The position numbers and the translations under genes are program-made. The notes under the pieces were generated by a model, which worked only from the letters and a program-made list of their open reading frames with translations, was not told the DNA's origin and ran no database searches. Positions 43,114 to 52,700 of a DNA stretch of 64,000 bases are shown piece by piece; the first letter of the stretch is position 1, and each line of letters starts with the position of its first letter. The DNA comes from Clostridia bacterium (lineage in GTDB: Bacteria > Bacillota > Clostridia > TANB77 > CAG-508), in assembly GCA_017429505.1 (NCBI GenBank), contig JAFROW010000009.1, forward strand, positions 167,337 to 231,336. Direction: 5' to 3'.

Positions 43114-44697
43114 CTAAAACCCAATCAACCTTTTTTTCTTACCATGTCCTACATTCATGCTTTCCAAAGCAGAAACAATATCTTTAGAAGTTATAGTATT
43201 TATGTTTTTACTATCAGTATTTGCAATTCTTGTAGATTGTTCAAATTTTGTTTTTTCAAAAACATTTCTAACATATCTTCCATTTCCAAAATCTTCTTGC
43301 ATTCTTGCTTTTTCAAAATTTTTAAGCAAAACTTCCTCGCAATTAGAAGCAAGTTTATATTTTTCCTTTTTGCATAATCCCATAAAAATTTGCATTAATT
43401 CATTTACACTATAATCTGGAAAATCTATTGTAAATTGTATTCTACTTTCAAATCCTGGATTTAATTTTATAAGTTCTTTCATCTCATTTGTGTATCCTGC
43501 TAATATAATACAAATTTCTTCTCTATGGTCTTCCATTTCTTTTATAAGTGTTGCAATTGCTTCATCTTCGAAACTTCCTCTTGTGCTAGAAACCAAACTA
43601 TATGCTTCGTCTATAAACAAAACTCCTCCAATTGCTTTTTCAACAGTATCATGTACTTTTTGCGCTGTCCATCCAACATATTTTGCAACTAGGTCTCTAC
43701 CATGTATCTCAACAAATTCTCCATTTCCTGGTAATATGTTTTCCTCATCAAATAATTTCCCAATTACTCTGGCTACACTTGTTTTTCCTGTTCCAGGATT
43801 TCCATTAAAACACATGTGAAGTGTAGGCATTTTACCGCGTTCTTTATTTAATTTTACATAGTTTAATATTTTTTGAACTTCTTCTTTTATCCCATTAAGT
43901 CCTATCAACTTGTCTAATTCTTCTTTTGCAGTTGTTTTTTGTTTTTCTTTTCTAAATTTTTTTCTCTTAGATACATTTGAATTCATTTTTCCACTTTTCT
44001 TTTTTAGCATATCATTACTAACCATTTTTATATCTTTACTTTTGCATTCTATAATTAGTTGCATTACTTGATTTTTTATTTTCCAAAAAGGTTGATCTGA
44101 AAATTCTTTTATATCTTGCCTTTTATATTTTAAATTGTTTTTATCAAAAGTATTTCTGCAATACATTATCTTGTCTTCTAATGATATTTTTTCTATAGTC
44201 ATTCTCCAGCTAGCCAAAAATCCTAATTCTGCATCTGTTTCTCCTTCACACCAATTTGTATCTTCAAAAACAAAAACTTTATCATTATATATTTTCATTA
44301 TTCTTTCTATTGCTTCTAAATTATCTATATAATTAATTCTTAATTTTCTGTCATTTATAACTATTATTCCATCTTCTACAACAGCAATCTTTTCAAAAGG
44401 TGAATCATTTCTATTATTTACTAATTTATCCAAATAACAAATTCTATCATTTGGAATAATATTATATTTGTAAAAAATTTTACCAGCTACTTTTAGAAGT
44501 CCATCTAACAAATTGTACGAAGAATCATCTCTTACAATTATATTAAAATTACCAAAATCCACTTCTCCTTTATTTTTTAACTTTTTGTAAATTATCATAT
44601 TTTTAAGTACTTCTTTATTTTGCACAACTCCACACAAATTGTCTAGCTCATCTATTATTCTTTCATCTTCTGCATTTAATTCATACTCTTTTAACAT
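43114..44697 (-). CDS. CbbX/SpoVK-like AAA+ ATPase
   Basis: 527 residues. Residues 1-240 are a domain that I do not recognise (ILRIINYIDNLEAIERIMKIYN-like strands and a basic end). Residues 265-527 are an AAA+ domain of the CbbX/SpoVK class: Walker A CFNGNPGTGKTSVARVIGKLF near residue 300, Walker B GGVLFIDEAYSLV, sensor CIILAGYTNEMKELI, and arginine finger GFESRIQFTIDFPDY. These ring ATPases remodel partner proteins; relatives work in rubisco activation, sporulation and type VII secretion. It lies next to a restriction operon, with its own promoter and terminator. Confidence 0.85.
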   Translation of the reverse strand: MLKEYELNAEDERIIDELDNLCGVVQNKEVLKNMIIYKKLKNKGEVDFGNFNIIVRDDSSYNLLDGLLKVAGKIFYKYNIIPNDRICYLDKLVNNRNDSPFEKIAVVEDGIIVINDRKLRINYIDNLEAIERIMKIYNDKVFVFEDTNWCEGETDAELGFLASWRMTIEKISLEDKIMYCRNTFDKNNLKYKRQDIKEFSDQPFWKIKNQVMQLIIECKSKDIKMVSNDMLKKKSGKMNSNVSKRKKFRKEKQKTTAKEELDKLIGLNGIKEEVQKILNYVKLNKERGKMPTLHMCFNGNPGTGKTSVARVIGKLFDEENILPGNGEFVEIHGRDLVAKYVGWTAQKVHDTVEKAIGGVLFIDEAYSLVSSTRGSFEDEAIATLIKEMEDHREEICIILAGYTNEMKELIKLNPGFESRIQFTIDFPDYSVNELMQIFMGLCKKEKYKLASNCEEVLLKNFEKARMQEDFGNGRYVRNVFEKTKFEQSTRIANTDSKNINTITSKDIVSALESMNVGHGKKKRLIGF

Positions 44698-44726
44698 AAA
44701 AATACCTCCTTAATTACTACATTTAA

Positions 44727-44755
44727 ATTATATAGTAAATTGAGGAGGTTTACAA
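44727..44755 (-). promoter_or_regulatory. Promoter of the AAA ATPase gene
   Basis: Minus strand TTGTAA (44750-44755), 17-base spacer, TATAAT (44727-44732), 30 bases before the ATG at 44697. Confidence 0.7.
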
Positions 44756-44815
44756 CATTGTTGGTCACGTATTGTGCTGTTTCTTTTTATAATCTTTTAT
44801 TTGTCTTACATTTTT

Positions 44816-45037
44816 TCAATATATTTGGACACCAATCTTAACTTCTGTTTTTATTGTTATTCCATAAATATTTTTATAATTATATATAGTTTGATCAAAA
44901 TCATTAACTTCAATTATATTATTATTTTCACTTTTGTTTCCATATTTAATTTCTGTTTCTATTTTAACTGGAATAATAAATGTTGCTATAATCAATATTA
45001 AAATTACTATTATTACTATTTTTTTCTTTTTATTCAT
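44816..45037 (-). CDS. Small single-helix membrane protein
   Basis: 73 residues: KKKKIVIIVILILIIATFII (one membrane helix or uncleaved signal) then a short extracellular tail rich in Asn, Ile and Glu. The ATG overlaps the TGA of the WYL gene (ATGA), so it is translationally coupled. No family recognised. Confidence 0.6.
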   Translation of the reverse strand: MNKKKKIVIIVILILIIATFIIPVKIETEIKYGNKSENNNIIEVNDFDQTIYNYKNIYGITIKTEVKIGVQIY

Positions 45038-46032
45038 ATATTTAGTTTATACCTTTCTCCCGCTTCTTTAATTATATCTTTTATATCTTTAACAAGGCTT
45101 GCAGGTTTTTTAACCGTTACTAAATCCAAATTTCTCATAGTCCAAAGTTTAAATCCAAGTGGATTTGCTTTAAGTTTCATTATAAAAGTATCTTCATTTA
45201 GTGGCTCTATTTCTACGTTTTTCCCGAACTTTTCCATAACTTCACCAAGTAAAAATTCATTACATTCTGCTTCAATTTCGACTTCATTTCCACTAAACAC
45301 TTCTACAGAGCTATCTGCATAATGTTCTATGTCTTTTTCTGTCATTTTTATTTTGACTTTTTCATCTAATTCTGTTAAGTTCTTTATTCTATCTAATCTA
45401 TAATGATAAAGCTCTGTATTTCCTTCTTTTATTCCAAGCATATAGAATTGTTGTTTATCATAAACCAAAGCATAAGGTGAAACTTTAGGGGTACTTACAA
45501 TTTGCTTAATTATTTTATTTCCTACTATGCAATATTTCCAATATTCAAATTCAATTTTGTTTTTGTGAATAATGCTATTTGAAATATCTTCAATATTTTT
45601 TATTACTTCAATATTATTTGTTTTTCCTTTTGGAGAATAAATTCTATAATTTTTTATTTTTTCGTTTTCATATATAGTCTGCAAATTTTTGCACTTTTTT
45701 ATTATTCCTTTTGCCATTCTTGGCTCAATAAAAGTTGAATAACTAAATGTATCAATTATTGCCCTAATTTCCCCAGGTTCGAAATCAGTCTCTGGATCAT
45801 TTGTAATATAATACCCTATTTTATTATCATTATATGTACTTATATCATAACCAAATTTTTGTTGAAGCAGATTGATATTTCGTCTAATTGTTCTTGGGTC
45901 AATATCCATATCGTAGATTTCATTTATCTTCTTTCTTATATCTGTAATTGATAATTTATGATCTTCATCACTATATTTTTTTAATACATTTAATATGTAT
46001 AAAATATTTCCATTTTTCTCATATAAATCCAT
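45034..46032 (-). CDS. WYL-domain transcriptional regulator
   Basis: About 332 residues from ATG 46030-46032 (AAGGAA upstream; an alternative ATG is at 46050). The N-terminal winged helix is YILNVLKKYSDEDHKLSITDIRKKI and RTIRRNINLLQQKFGYDI. The WYL part is ISTPKVSPYALVYDKQQFYMLGIKEG, followed by a WCX-type C-terminus (EVEIEAECNEFLLGEVMEKFG). WYL proteins sense nucleic-acid fragments or other ligands and often control phage-defence genes. It lies near the restriction and DUF2779 genes. Confidence 0.88.
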   Translation of the reverse strand: MDLYEKNGNILYILNVLKKYSDEDHKLSITDIRKKINEIYDMDIDPRTIRRNINLLQQKFGYDISTYNDNKIGYYITNDPETDFEPGEIRAIIDTFSYSTFIEPRMAKGIIKKCKNLQTIYENEKIKNYRIYSPKGKTNNIEVIKNIEDISNSIIHKNKIEFEYWKYCIVGNKIIKQIVSTPKVSPYALVYDKQQFYMLGIKEGNTELYHYRLDRIKNLTELDEKVKIKMTEKDIEHYADSSVEVFSGNEVEIEAECNEFLLGEVMEKFGKNVEIEPLNEDTFIMKLKANPLGFKLWTMRNLDLVTVKKPASLVKDIKDIIKEAGERYKLNI

Positions 46033-46094
46033 ATCTTCGTTTCCTTCCATTTTTCAGTATTGTTAGTATAAATATTAAAATTATAAAAGCATGT

Positions 46095-46138
46095 ATAAGC
46101 AACCAAACGAACATTAGTGAGTGCGAAATGGAGCACTC
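46095..46138. repeat. Dispersed intergenic repeat, copy 2
   Basis: AACCAAACGAACATTAGTGA followed by GTGCGAAATGGAGCACTCTT. It matches the copy at 33918-33962 with one indel and several substitutions, including the shared GAGTGCGAA and TGGAGCA blocks. Confidence 0.7.
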
Positions 46139-46158
46139 TTCATAGTTAGTAGTTAGAT

Positions 46159-47652
46159 TTACTCTCCTATAATCTCTTTAAATTTTTCCCAAATTTTAAC
46201 CATTGCATAGGTATCCAATTTGCAATACTCTAATAGTCCATTTCTTATTTTTTGAGCTTCTTCCTTAGTTTTATTTTTCAAACTTAAAAATGTATCAGAT
46301 GCTTCTATACCATTATGCACAACTGGTAGTTTATGATAATCAAGCTCTGGATCATCAGGATAAAGTGCTGGTAAAACTGCTTTAATGGAATATGAACCAT
46401 TCATTTCTTTCATGTAATAATTTCTTCTTCTAAATGGTATCATAAAATCAACCATATTGCTGTTTATTCGTTCTAAATCCTCTATTAAATCAGGAAACAT
46501 TTTTTCAAGTTCTCTGTTTCTTACAGGCTCAAAGCTATTATTGTATATAATAACACTTCCATTATCAGGTATATCTTTTATCATGCTTTCTGCAAAATGC
46601 CTTATAAAATCTCTATCATCTATCTCAGCTAAAAATTCTCTGTGTTCTATTTTTGCACCTTCTTCTTTAATTATGTGCAACGAATATTGAAAAGGAAGTT
46701 GCTGATAGCTCCAAGTTCCCTCATACTCAGGAATTGCAAGTTCAAATGTTTCAAAGTCTAAAAAATATAACGGATATTTTAAAGAAGCCATTAGCTCTTT
46801 TATAGCATCTTTATCAATTTTTGGCTCTAAATTGTTTAACTCAAAATTAATTTGCTCTAAAAACTTCTCATTTAATTTTTCGTTTTGCAAATCTTCAAAA
46901 CTTATCTTTCCCTCTTCATATTTTTCAAATTTTTTTGTCCATTCCATTTTGAAAACGTCAAAAACATTTGGCTTTGGTAAATCTTTTATGCAGTATTCCC
47001 AATAATCACATACATACGGTTTTCTACAAGCCATCCCCAAATTTGGTTCTGGTTCATTTTCTTTTGTGTATGTATCCATATATTCATTTATGTTTTTTAC
47101 ATTTGCTTCAATTTCATCTAATTTTGACTTAGCAATATCTGTTATATCTTTTATTATAAATAGTTTATCAAGTTCTAGCTTATCATGAAAAACATATTTG
47201 TTATTTATATAAACTAAATATGCTTTTTTAATATTAAATCCTAATTTTGATAAAACATAATATTGATACGCTACATCATCTAAATTTATATCTTTTAAGC
47301 TTGCAGCACTTTTTACTTCATATATTTCTATTCCATCTTCAAAATTTTTTAAAATATCGACACTACAAAAATTATTTTCATACACAAATGATGCCTCTGT
47401 AATTATATTTGGCTTTTTTTGTAATAACTGCTTAGTTTTTTCTATCATTACATTTAAGTCTTTATTAAATTCTACATCTTCATATTTTCCAAATAATCCT
47501 TTTGCCAATTCCCCAACTGCTGCCCCGTTCTTAAAGACAGAGTCCCTAGCTTTTGAAACAGCTTCTTCAGGCTTATATTTTGACATCCATAATTTTTTGG
47601 TACACCCTAAAGCACTGCAATATTTTGATTTAGATAAATTCACATTATTCAT
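46159..47652 (-). CDS. DUF2779 protein (PD-(D/E)XK plus RNase H-like)
   Basis: 497 residues. The start NLSKSKYCSALGCTKKLWMSKYKPE and the segment FCSVDILKNFEDGIEIYEVKSAASLKD (D...E-x-K) form a Cas4/PD-(D/E)XK-like nuclease domain, with cysteines (CRKPYVCDYWEYC) that may bind an iron-sulfur cluster. From about residue 290, YPLYFLDFETFELAIPEYEG (D-x-E), HIIKEEGAKIEHREFLA and a late LEYCKLDTYAMVKIW (D) give an exonuclease fold with DEDD-like acidic residues. This is the DUF2779 architecture, suggested to act in DNA repair or defence. ATG behind GAGGTGATT. Confidence 0.85.
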   Translation of the reverse strand: MNNVNLSKSKYCSALGCTKKLWMSKYKPEEAVSKARDSVFKNGAAVGELAKGLFGKYEDVEFNKDLNVMIEKTKQLLQKKPNIITEASFVYENNFCSVDILKNFEDGIEIYEVKSAASLKDINLDDVAYQYYVLSKLGFNIKKAYLVYINNKYVFHDKLELDKLFIIKDITDIAKSKLDEIEANVKNINEYMDTYTKENEPEPNLGMACRKPYVCDYWEYCIKDLPKPNVFDVFKMEWTKKFEKYEEGKISFEDLQNEKLNEKFLEQINFELNNLEPKIDKDAIKELMASLKYPLYFLDFETFELAIPEYEGTWSYQQLPFQYSLHIIKEEGAKIEHREFLAEIDDRDFIRHFAESMIKDIPDNGSVIIYNNSFEPVRNRELEKMFPDLIEDLERINSNMVDFMIPFRRRNYYMKEMNGSYSIKAVLPALYPDDPELDYHKLPVVHNGIEASDTFLSLKNKTKEEAQKIRNGLLEYCKLDTYAMVKIWEKFKEIIGE

Positions 47653-47837
47653 ATTTACAAATCACCTCTTTAAATATATAATTTAAATAAAATCTTGTAA
47701 AGATACTTGGTCATAAAATGTAATTTAAATTATATACTAAATTTTTAAAAATTTAAATATATATTTTAATTTTTATTACAATTCAAAAAATAATTTTAAG
47801 TGCGCATATAATATATATGTTTTTGCAAGTTATAACC

Positions 47838-47874
47838 AATAATAAACTTTCTAACTATTAGTAAGTTTATTATT
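47838..47874. promoter_or_regulatory. Palindrome upstream of the XRE regulator
   Basis: Perfect 12-bp arms AATAATAAACTT (47838-47849) and AAGTTTATTATT (47863-47874) just upstream of a likely -10 TATACT (47888-47893). A self-regulation operator is plausible. The remainder of 47653-47920 is AT-rich with no gene. Confidence 0.5.
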
Positions 47875-47920
47875 ATGTAAATTGTGATATACTATTAAAA
47901 AATAGTATTGGGAGGTAATT

Positions 47921-48262
47921 ATGAACGCAGAAGTAAAATCTGAAATGGACAGAGCCTTTGGTTCTATATTAAAGCAATATAGAAATAAAATGGATTATAC
48001 TCAAGCAGATATGGCAGAAAAATTAGGAATTTCTGAAAAATATGTTTCAAGAGTAGAAACAGGAATCGGTGGAATAAGTAAAGAAACTTTAGCAAAATAC
48101 ATAAATATTTTAGGAATCACTCCTAACTTATTTTACAAAGAATTTGTAACTAATCCAATAGTAAAAAAAGAAATCGAAGTTTCTGAAACACTTGCTGAAC
48201 TTTCACCAGAAAAATTAGAAGTTGTCTTAGAAATGGCAAAAATGATAAAAGATTTAAAATAA
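47921..48262 (+). CDS. XRE-family transcriptional regulator
   Basis: 113 residues. The helix-turn-helix is YTQADMAEKLGISEKYVSRVETG in the first half; the C-terminal part (VSETLAELSPEKLEVVLEMAKMIKDL) is a short helical dimerisation tail like that of SinR-type proteins. ATG after GGGAGGTAATT. Stands alone and is divergent to the DUF2779 gene. Confidence 0.9.
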   Translation: MNAEVKSEMDRAFGSILKQYRNKMDYTQADMAEKLGISEKYVSRVETGIGGISKETLAKYINILGITPNLFYKEFVTNPIVKKEIEVSETLAELSPEKLEVVLEMAKMIKDLK

Positions 48263-48265
48263 ATA

Positions 48266-48306
48266 AAAAATGTACGTATTAATTTAGTATAAATACGTAC
48301 ATTTTT
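48266..48306 (+). terminator. Terminator of the XRE gene
   Basis: Perfect 15-bp stem AAAAATGTACGTATT / AATACGTACATTTTT followed by T-rich sequence. It may also stop transcription from the protease gene on the other strand. Confidence 0.85.
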
Positions 48307-48383
48307 ATTTTATACAGAAAGACAAAATTTCCTGTACTAGCACGATTGCTTTGCAACCTGCAAATTTCAAAAATTCACTTTTC

Positions 48384-49505
48384 CTATTTTCTACCTAATG
48401 CTATCTCAATATCTTTTGTATATTTCCCCTTATTAACATTAAGCACAACTTTATCTCTAGGCTTTTTTGTATAAATATATTGCCTTAAATCATTAATTGT
48501 ATTTAGATATTTATCATCTATTTTTATAATAATATCTCCTTCTTTTAAACCCTTTCCATCCGCTGGTCCACCTTTTACAATTTGTGCTATATAAATACCA
48601 GAAGAAAATCTATTTTTCAAATTTAAATATTTTGAAACTGATTCATCATACACAAAAAGTCCTAAATTAGCTTCTTCAAAGCTTCCATTTGTTGTAAAGC
48701 TATTAATTACTGGCTTTATTACATCAATTGGAATTGAAAAACCAATTCCTTCTGCAGATGTAATCTTTACAGAATTGACTCCAATTATTTCTCCTTTTGT
48801 ATTTACCAAAGGTCCTCCACTATTGCCTGGATTTATTGTTGCATCTGTCTGTATTAAATCTGACATATACACATCTTCATCATTTTCTTGTAATTTAATA
48901 GTTCTATCTAAAGCACTTATTATTCCAGATGTTACTGTTCTTCTAAATTGATACCCTATAGGATTTCCTATTGCATATACAGTTTCTCCTACTCTAATTT
49001 TTTCAGAATTACCAATACTTGCTGAAATAAGGTTATTTGCTTTAATTTTAGTCAAAGATAAATCAAGCACAGAATCTGACCATACAACTGTTCCTGTATA
49101 TGTATCTTTATCTTCAATAGTAACATAACAAGTGCTAAATTTTTCCCCAGTTACATGGCTATTACTTAAAATATATCCATCATTTGATACAATAATTCCT
49201 GTACCCAAACCTAGTTCAGTCTCTGTTGCCGTAGATAAAATAGAACCTCCTGCATTCGAAAGTTTTGATATTCCACAAACACTTTTCGAAACATTTTCAA
49301 TCATATCTGCCGTAGAAACACTTTTTTCATGTATGTTTTCCACATTTTGTTCACTGATTGTGGGAACTCTAGTCTTTTCTGCAGAATAATTGTCTGTTAT
49401 TTCAATATTTTGATACATTTTATATAGTCCGGTAAAAACAATTAAAATTGTTGCAGTAGTAAATATTGTTTTAAAAATTTGCCTTTTCTTTTTATTTTTC
49501 AACAT
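48384..49505 (-). CDS. HtrA/DegP-type serine protease
   Basis: About 373 residues from ATG 49503-49505 behind GAGAGGTGATA. One N-terminal membrane helix (IFKTIFTTATILIVFTGLYKMY), then a trypsin-like domain: His in ILSNSHVTG, Asp in SVLDLSLTKI, Ser in INPGNSGGPLV (near residue 228). A PDZ domain follows (YIAQIVKGGPADGKGLKEGDIII). It degrades misfolded proteins outside the membrane. Divergent to the NRPS gene. Confidence 0.93.
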   Translation of the reverse strand: MLKNKKKRQIFKTIFTTATILIVFTGLYKMYQNIEITDNYSAEKTRVPTISEQNVENIHEKSVSTADMIENVSKSVCGISKLSNAGGSILSTATETELGLGTGIIVSNDGYILSNSHVTGEKFSTCYVTIEDKDTYTGTVVWSDSVLDLSLTKIKANNLISASIGNSEKIRVGETVYAIGNPIGYQFRRTVTSGIISALDRTIKLQENDEDVYMSDLIQTDATINPGNSGGPLVNTKGEIIGVNSVKITSAEGIGFSIPIDVIKPVINSFTTNGSFEEANLGLFVYDESVSKYLNLKNRFSSGIYIAQIVKGGPADGKGLKEGDIIIKIDDKYLNTINDLRQYIYTKKPRDKVVLNVNKGKYTKDIEIALGRK

Positions 49506-49559
49506 TATCACCTCTCTTATTATACACAAAAAAAATTATTTTAGTCATAATGCTATAAT

Positions 49560-49592
49560 AATGCAGATACAACTAACAATTGTGTCTGCATT
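49560..49592. terminator. Hairpin between htrA and the NRPS gene
   Basis: Arms AATGCAGATACAA (49560-49572) and TTGTGTCTGCATT (49580-49592), 13 bp with one G-U pair, loop of 7. It lies between divergent starts, upstream of both. It may insulate the two transcripts or be an operator. Confidence 0.5.
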
Positions 49593-49638
49593 TTGCCATG
49601 TCAAAATTTACATAATTCCCCTAAAATACCAAAAAGTA

Positions 49639-49667
49639 TTGCAAAAATTCGTAAAAAGTTGTATAAT
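49639..49667 (+). promoter_or_regulatory. Promoter of the NRPS-kinase operon
   Basis: TTGCAA (49639-49644), 17-base spacer, TATAAT (49662-49667), 37 bases before the ATG at 49705. Confidence 0.75.
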
Positions 49668-49704
49668 ATATAATGTATAAATAATAAAAGGGTGGGTTTT
49701 AAAA

Positions 49705-52700
49705 ATGCAAGAGAAGAACTTTTTCCATTTAACAAATCCACAAAAGAGTATATGGGTAACAGAAGAGTATTATAAAGGGTCTGCAATAAATAACATTTGC
49801 GGAACAGCCTTAATAAAAGAAAAAGTAAATTTAAGATTGCTAGAAAAGGCAATACGTACTACATTACAAAATAATGATATTTTCAAAATAAAGTTTTCTA
49901 TGCATGATAATGAAGTTATGCAATATGTGTCAGATTATGTTAATTCTGATATTATATATTTGCGCGCCAAAAATAATTTGGAATTACAAAAAACTTTAGA
50001 TGAAATAGTAGCTATTCCATTTCATTTATTAGATTCATATCCATACAATTTTTATATAATAACTTTTCCAAATGGTAATGCTGCATTTTGTTTAAATATA
50101 CATCATATTTTAGCAGATTCTTGGACATTAGGATTTTTGTCTAGACAGGTTATAAAAACATATTGTGCGTATTTACTTATTGATATTCCTTATGAATATC
50201 AAACTTATTCTTATATTAATTTTATACAAAGTGAAGAAAAATACAAACAATCTAAAAGATTTTTAAAAGATCAGCTATATTGGAATAAAGAATTCGAAAC
50301 TATTCCAGATATTCCTTTTATACCTGGAAGTGTTAAAGATAGCAGTCAAATAGAAAATACAAGTGCTCAGAGGTCTACATTTAGATTGAATTCTAGTCTA
50401 GTTACTAAAATTAAATCTTATTGTAGCACCAACAATATTTCTTTGTTTAATTTTTTTATGGCTATATATAGCATTTATATACAAAATATAACAAACTTAA
50501 ATGACTTTGTAATTGGTACCCCTATTTTAAATAGAACCAACAATAAAGAAAAAAATACAGCAGGTATGTTTATAAATATGGCACCATTTAGAGTTAATTT
50601 TTCTGGTATTACAACTTTTAAAGATTTTATAAAATACATATCATCAAAATCTGTTTCAATGCTAAAACACCAAAAATACTCTTACCAGAGTTTAATTGAA
50701 GATTTAAGAAAAGTTCATGGAAACATACCACCTTTATACAATACAGTATTTTCTTACCAAATTACAAATACACAATCAAAAGAAATATTTGTAAAAAATG
50801 AAACATCATGGACATTTAATAAAAATTCAGCAGAAAATCTAACATTTCAAATATATAACCTTGATAATAAAGATTTTTTAGATTTATGCTATGATTACAA
50901 AACCTCTATATATACAAGTGATGATATTCGAAATATAAATAAAAGAATTATATCTCTAATCAATCAAGTAATATCTACTACAAATATTGATTTAAAAGAT
51001 TTAGATATACTTTCTTCTAAAGAAAAAAGACTAATACTTAATAAATTTAATAACACCAAAGCTATATATGATAAATCAACAACATTAATAGATTTATTTG
51101 AAAAAATAGCAAAAAGAAATCCTAATAATATTGCTATAATACATAACTCTACAGAGTACTCTTACGCAACAATAAACAATATGGCCAATATAATTGCTGA
51201 TAAAATTGGTGATATAAAAGGCAAAAAAATAGCTGTTCTTTGTGAAAAATCTGCTTTAACTGTAGCAAGTTTTTTAGGTATTATGAAATCAGGAAATTGC
51301 TATATCCCAATCGATATGGAATATCCTAAAGAGCGTATAAAATATATTTTAGAAAATAGTGAAGCATCTATACTTATTTCAAATAGTGAAAATAATATTA
51401 CAAAAGATTTCAAAAATAAAATTATATTAGATAAGTTAGACTATTCACAAAAAATTACATATAAAAACAAAGCAAAACCTGCAAACTATGCGTACATAAT
51501 ATATACTTCTGGAACAACAGGTAATCCAAAAGGAGTTTTAATAAAACATAAAAACATAATAAATACTCTACTATGGAGAAAAAATTTATATAAGTTTAAC
51601 AAAAACACTAGTGTTTTCCAAATACCTTCATTCTCATTCGATAGCTCTGTAGAAGATATTTTTACACCACTAATTTCTGGTGGAAAATTAATTCTTCCAT
51701 CTACACAAAAAATCGATATAAACAAAATGTGTGAAGATATTAAAAAATACAATGTAAACAATTTTCTTGTAGTCCCAAGCTTATATAAAATTCTTTTAAA
51801 AGAAAAATATGAATATTTAAAAAACATGAAAATTGTTACAATTGCAGGTGAAGATTTTAATACCTTACTTGTAAAAGAGCATTTTGAAAAACTTCCAAAT
51901 GTAAGGTTAATTAATGAATATGGGCCTACAGAAAATAGTGTATGTTCTACTTACTATGAATTAAAACCAAATAATAAAGATATTTATATAGGAAAACCTA
52001 TTAGCAATTGTAAATGCTACTGCTTAAATGATAATTTAAAGCCTTATCCTGTAGGAGTTCCTGGTGAACTTTATGTTTCTGGTCCAGGAGTTTCAGAAGG
52101 ATACTTAAATAAACCTGAAATAACTGAAGAAAGGTTTATTGATAATCCATTTGGTGGTAAATTTAAACTATATAAAACTGGAGATCTTGTAGAATATAAT
52201 TCAGATGGTAACATAAAGTTTATTGGTAGAAATGATAATCAAATAAAACTTCACGGATTTAGAATTGAATTAAAAGAAATTGAACAAGTAATATTAAAGA
52301 ACTCAAATATTTTAGATGTATTAGTAACAAAAAAAATAGATTCAAATAATAAACCTATTTTAGTTGCTTATATTATTACATCTAAGAAAAATTATGACAC
52401 AAATATTTTGCGTAAAGATTTACAAGAAGTCTTACCACAATATATGGTTCCTCAAATTGTAAAAATTGAAAAATTTCCACTTACTCCAAATGGAAAAATA
52501 GATGTAAAATCTTTGCCTTTACCAAAGGTTATTTGTTCAAATAATATGCAGCCTACTTCTTCGTTAGAGAAAAAAATGTTAAACATATTTAAAGATATTT
52601 TAAATAACTCAAAATTAGAAGTATCAGATAATTTCTTTGACTTTGGCGGAGCCGATTCTTTAGATATACTTTCGGTAAATTCTAGATTTTTTACACAGGG

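Noticed and set aside
51486..51827. 113-codon frame on the minus strand
   Set aside because: It lies fully inside the adenylation domain of the NRPS, has no ribosome site and shows shadow codon use.
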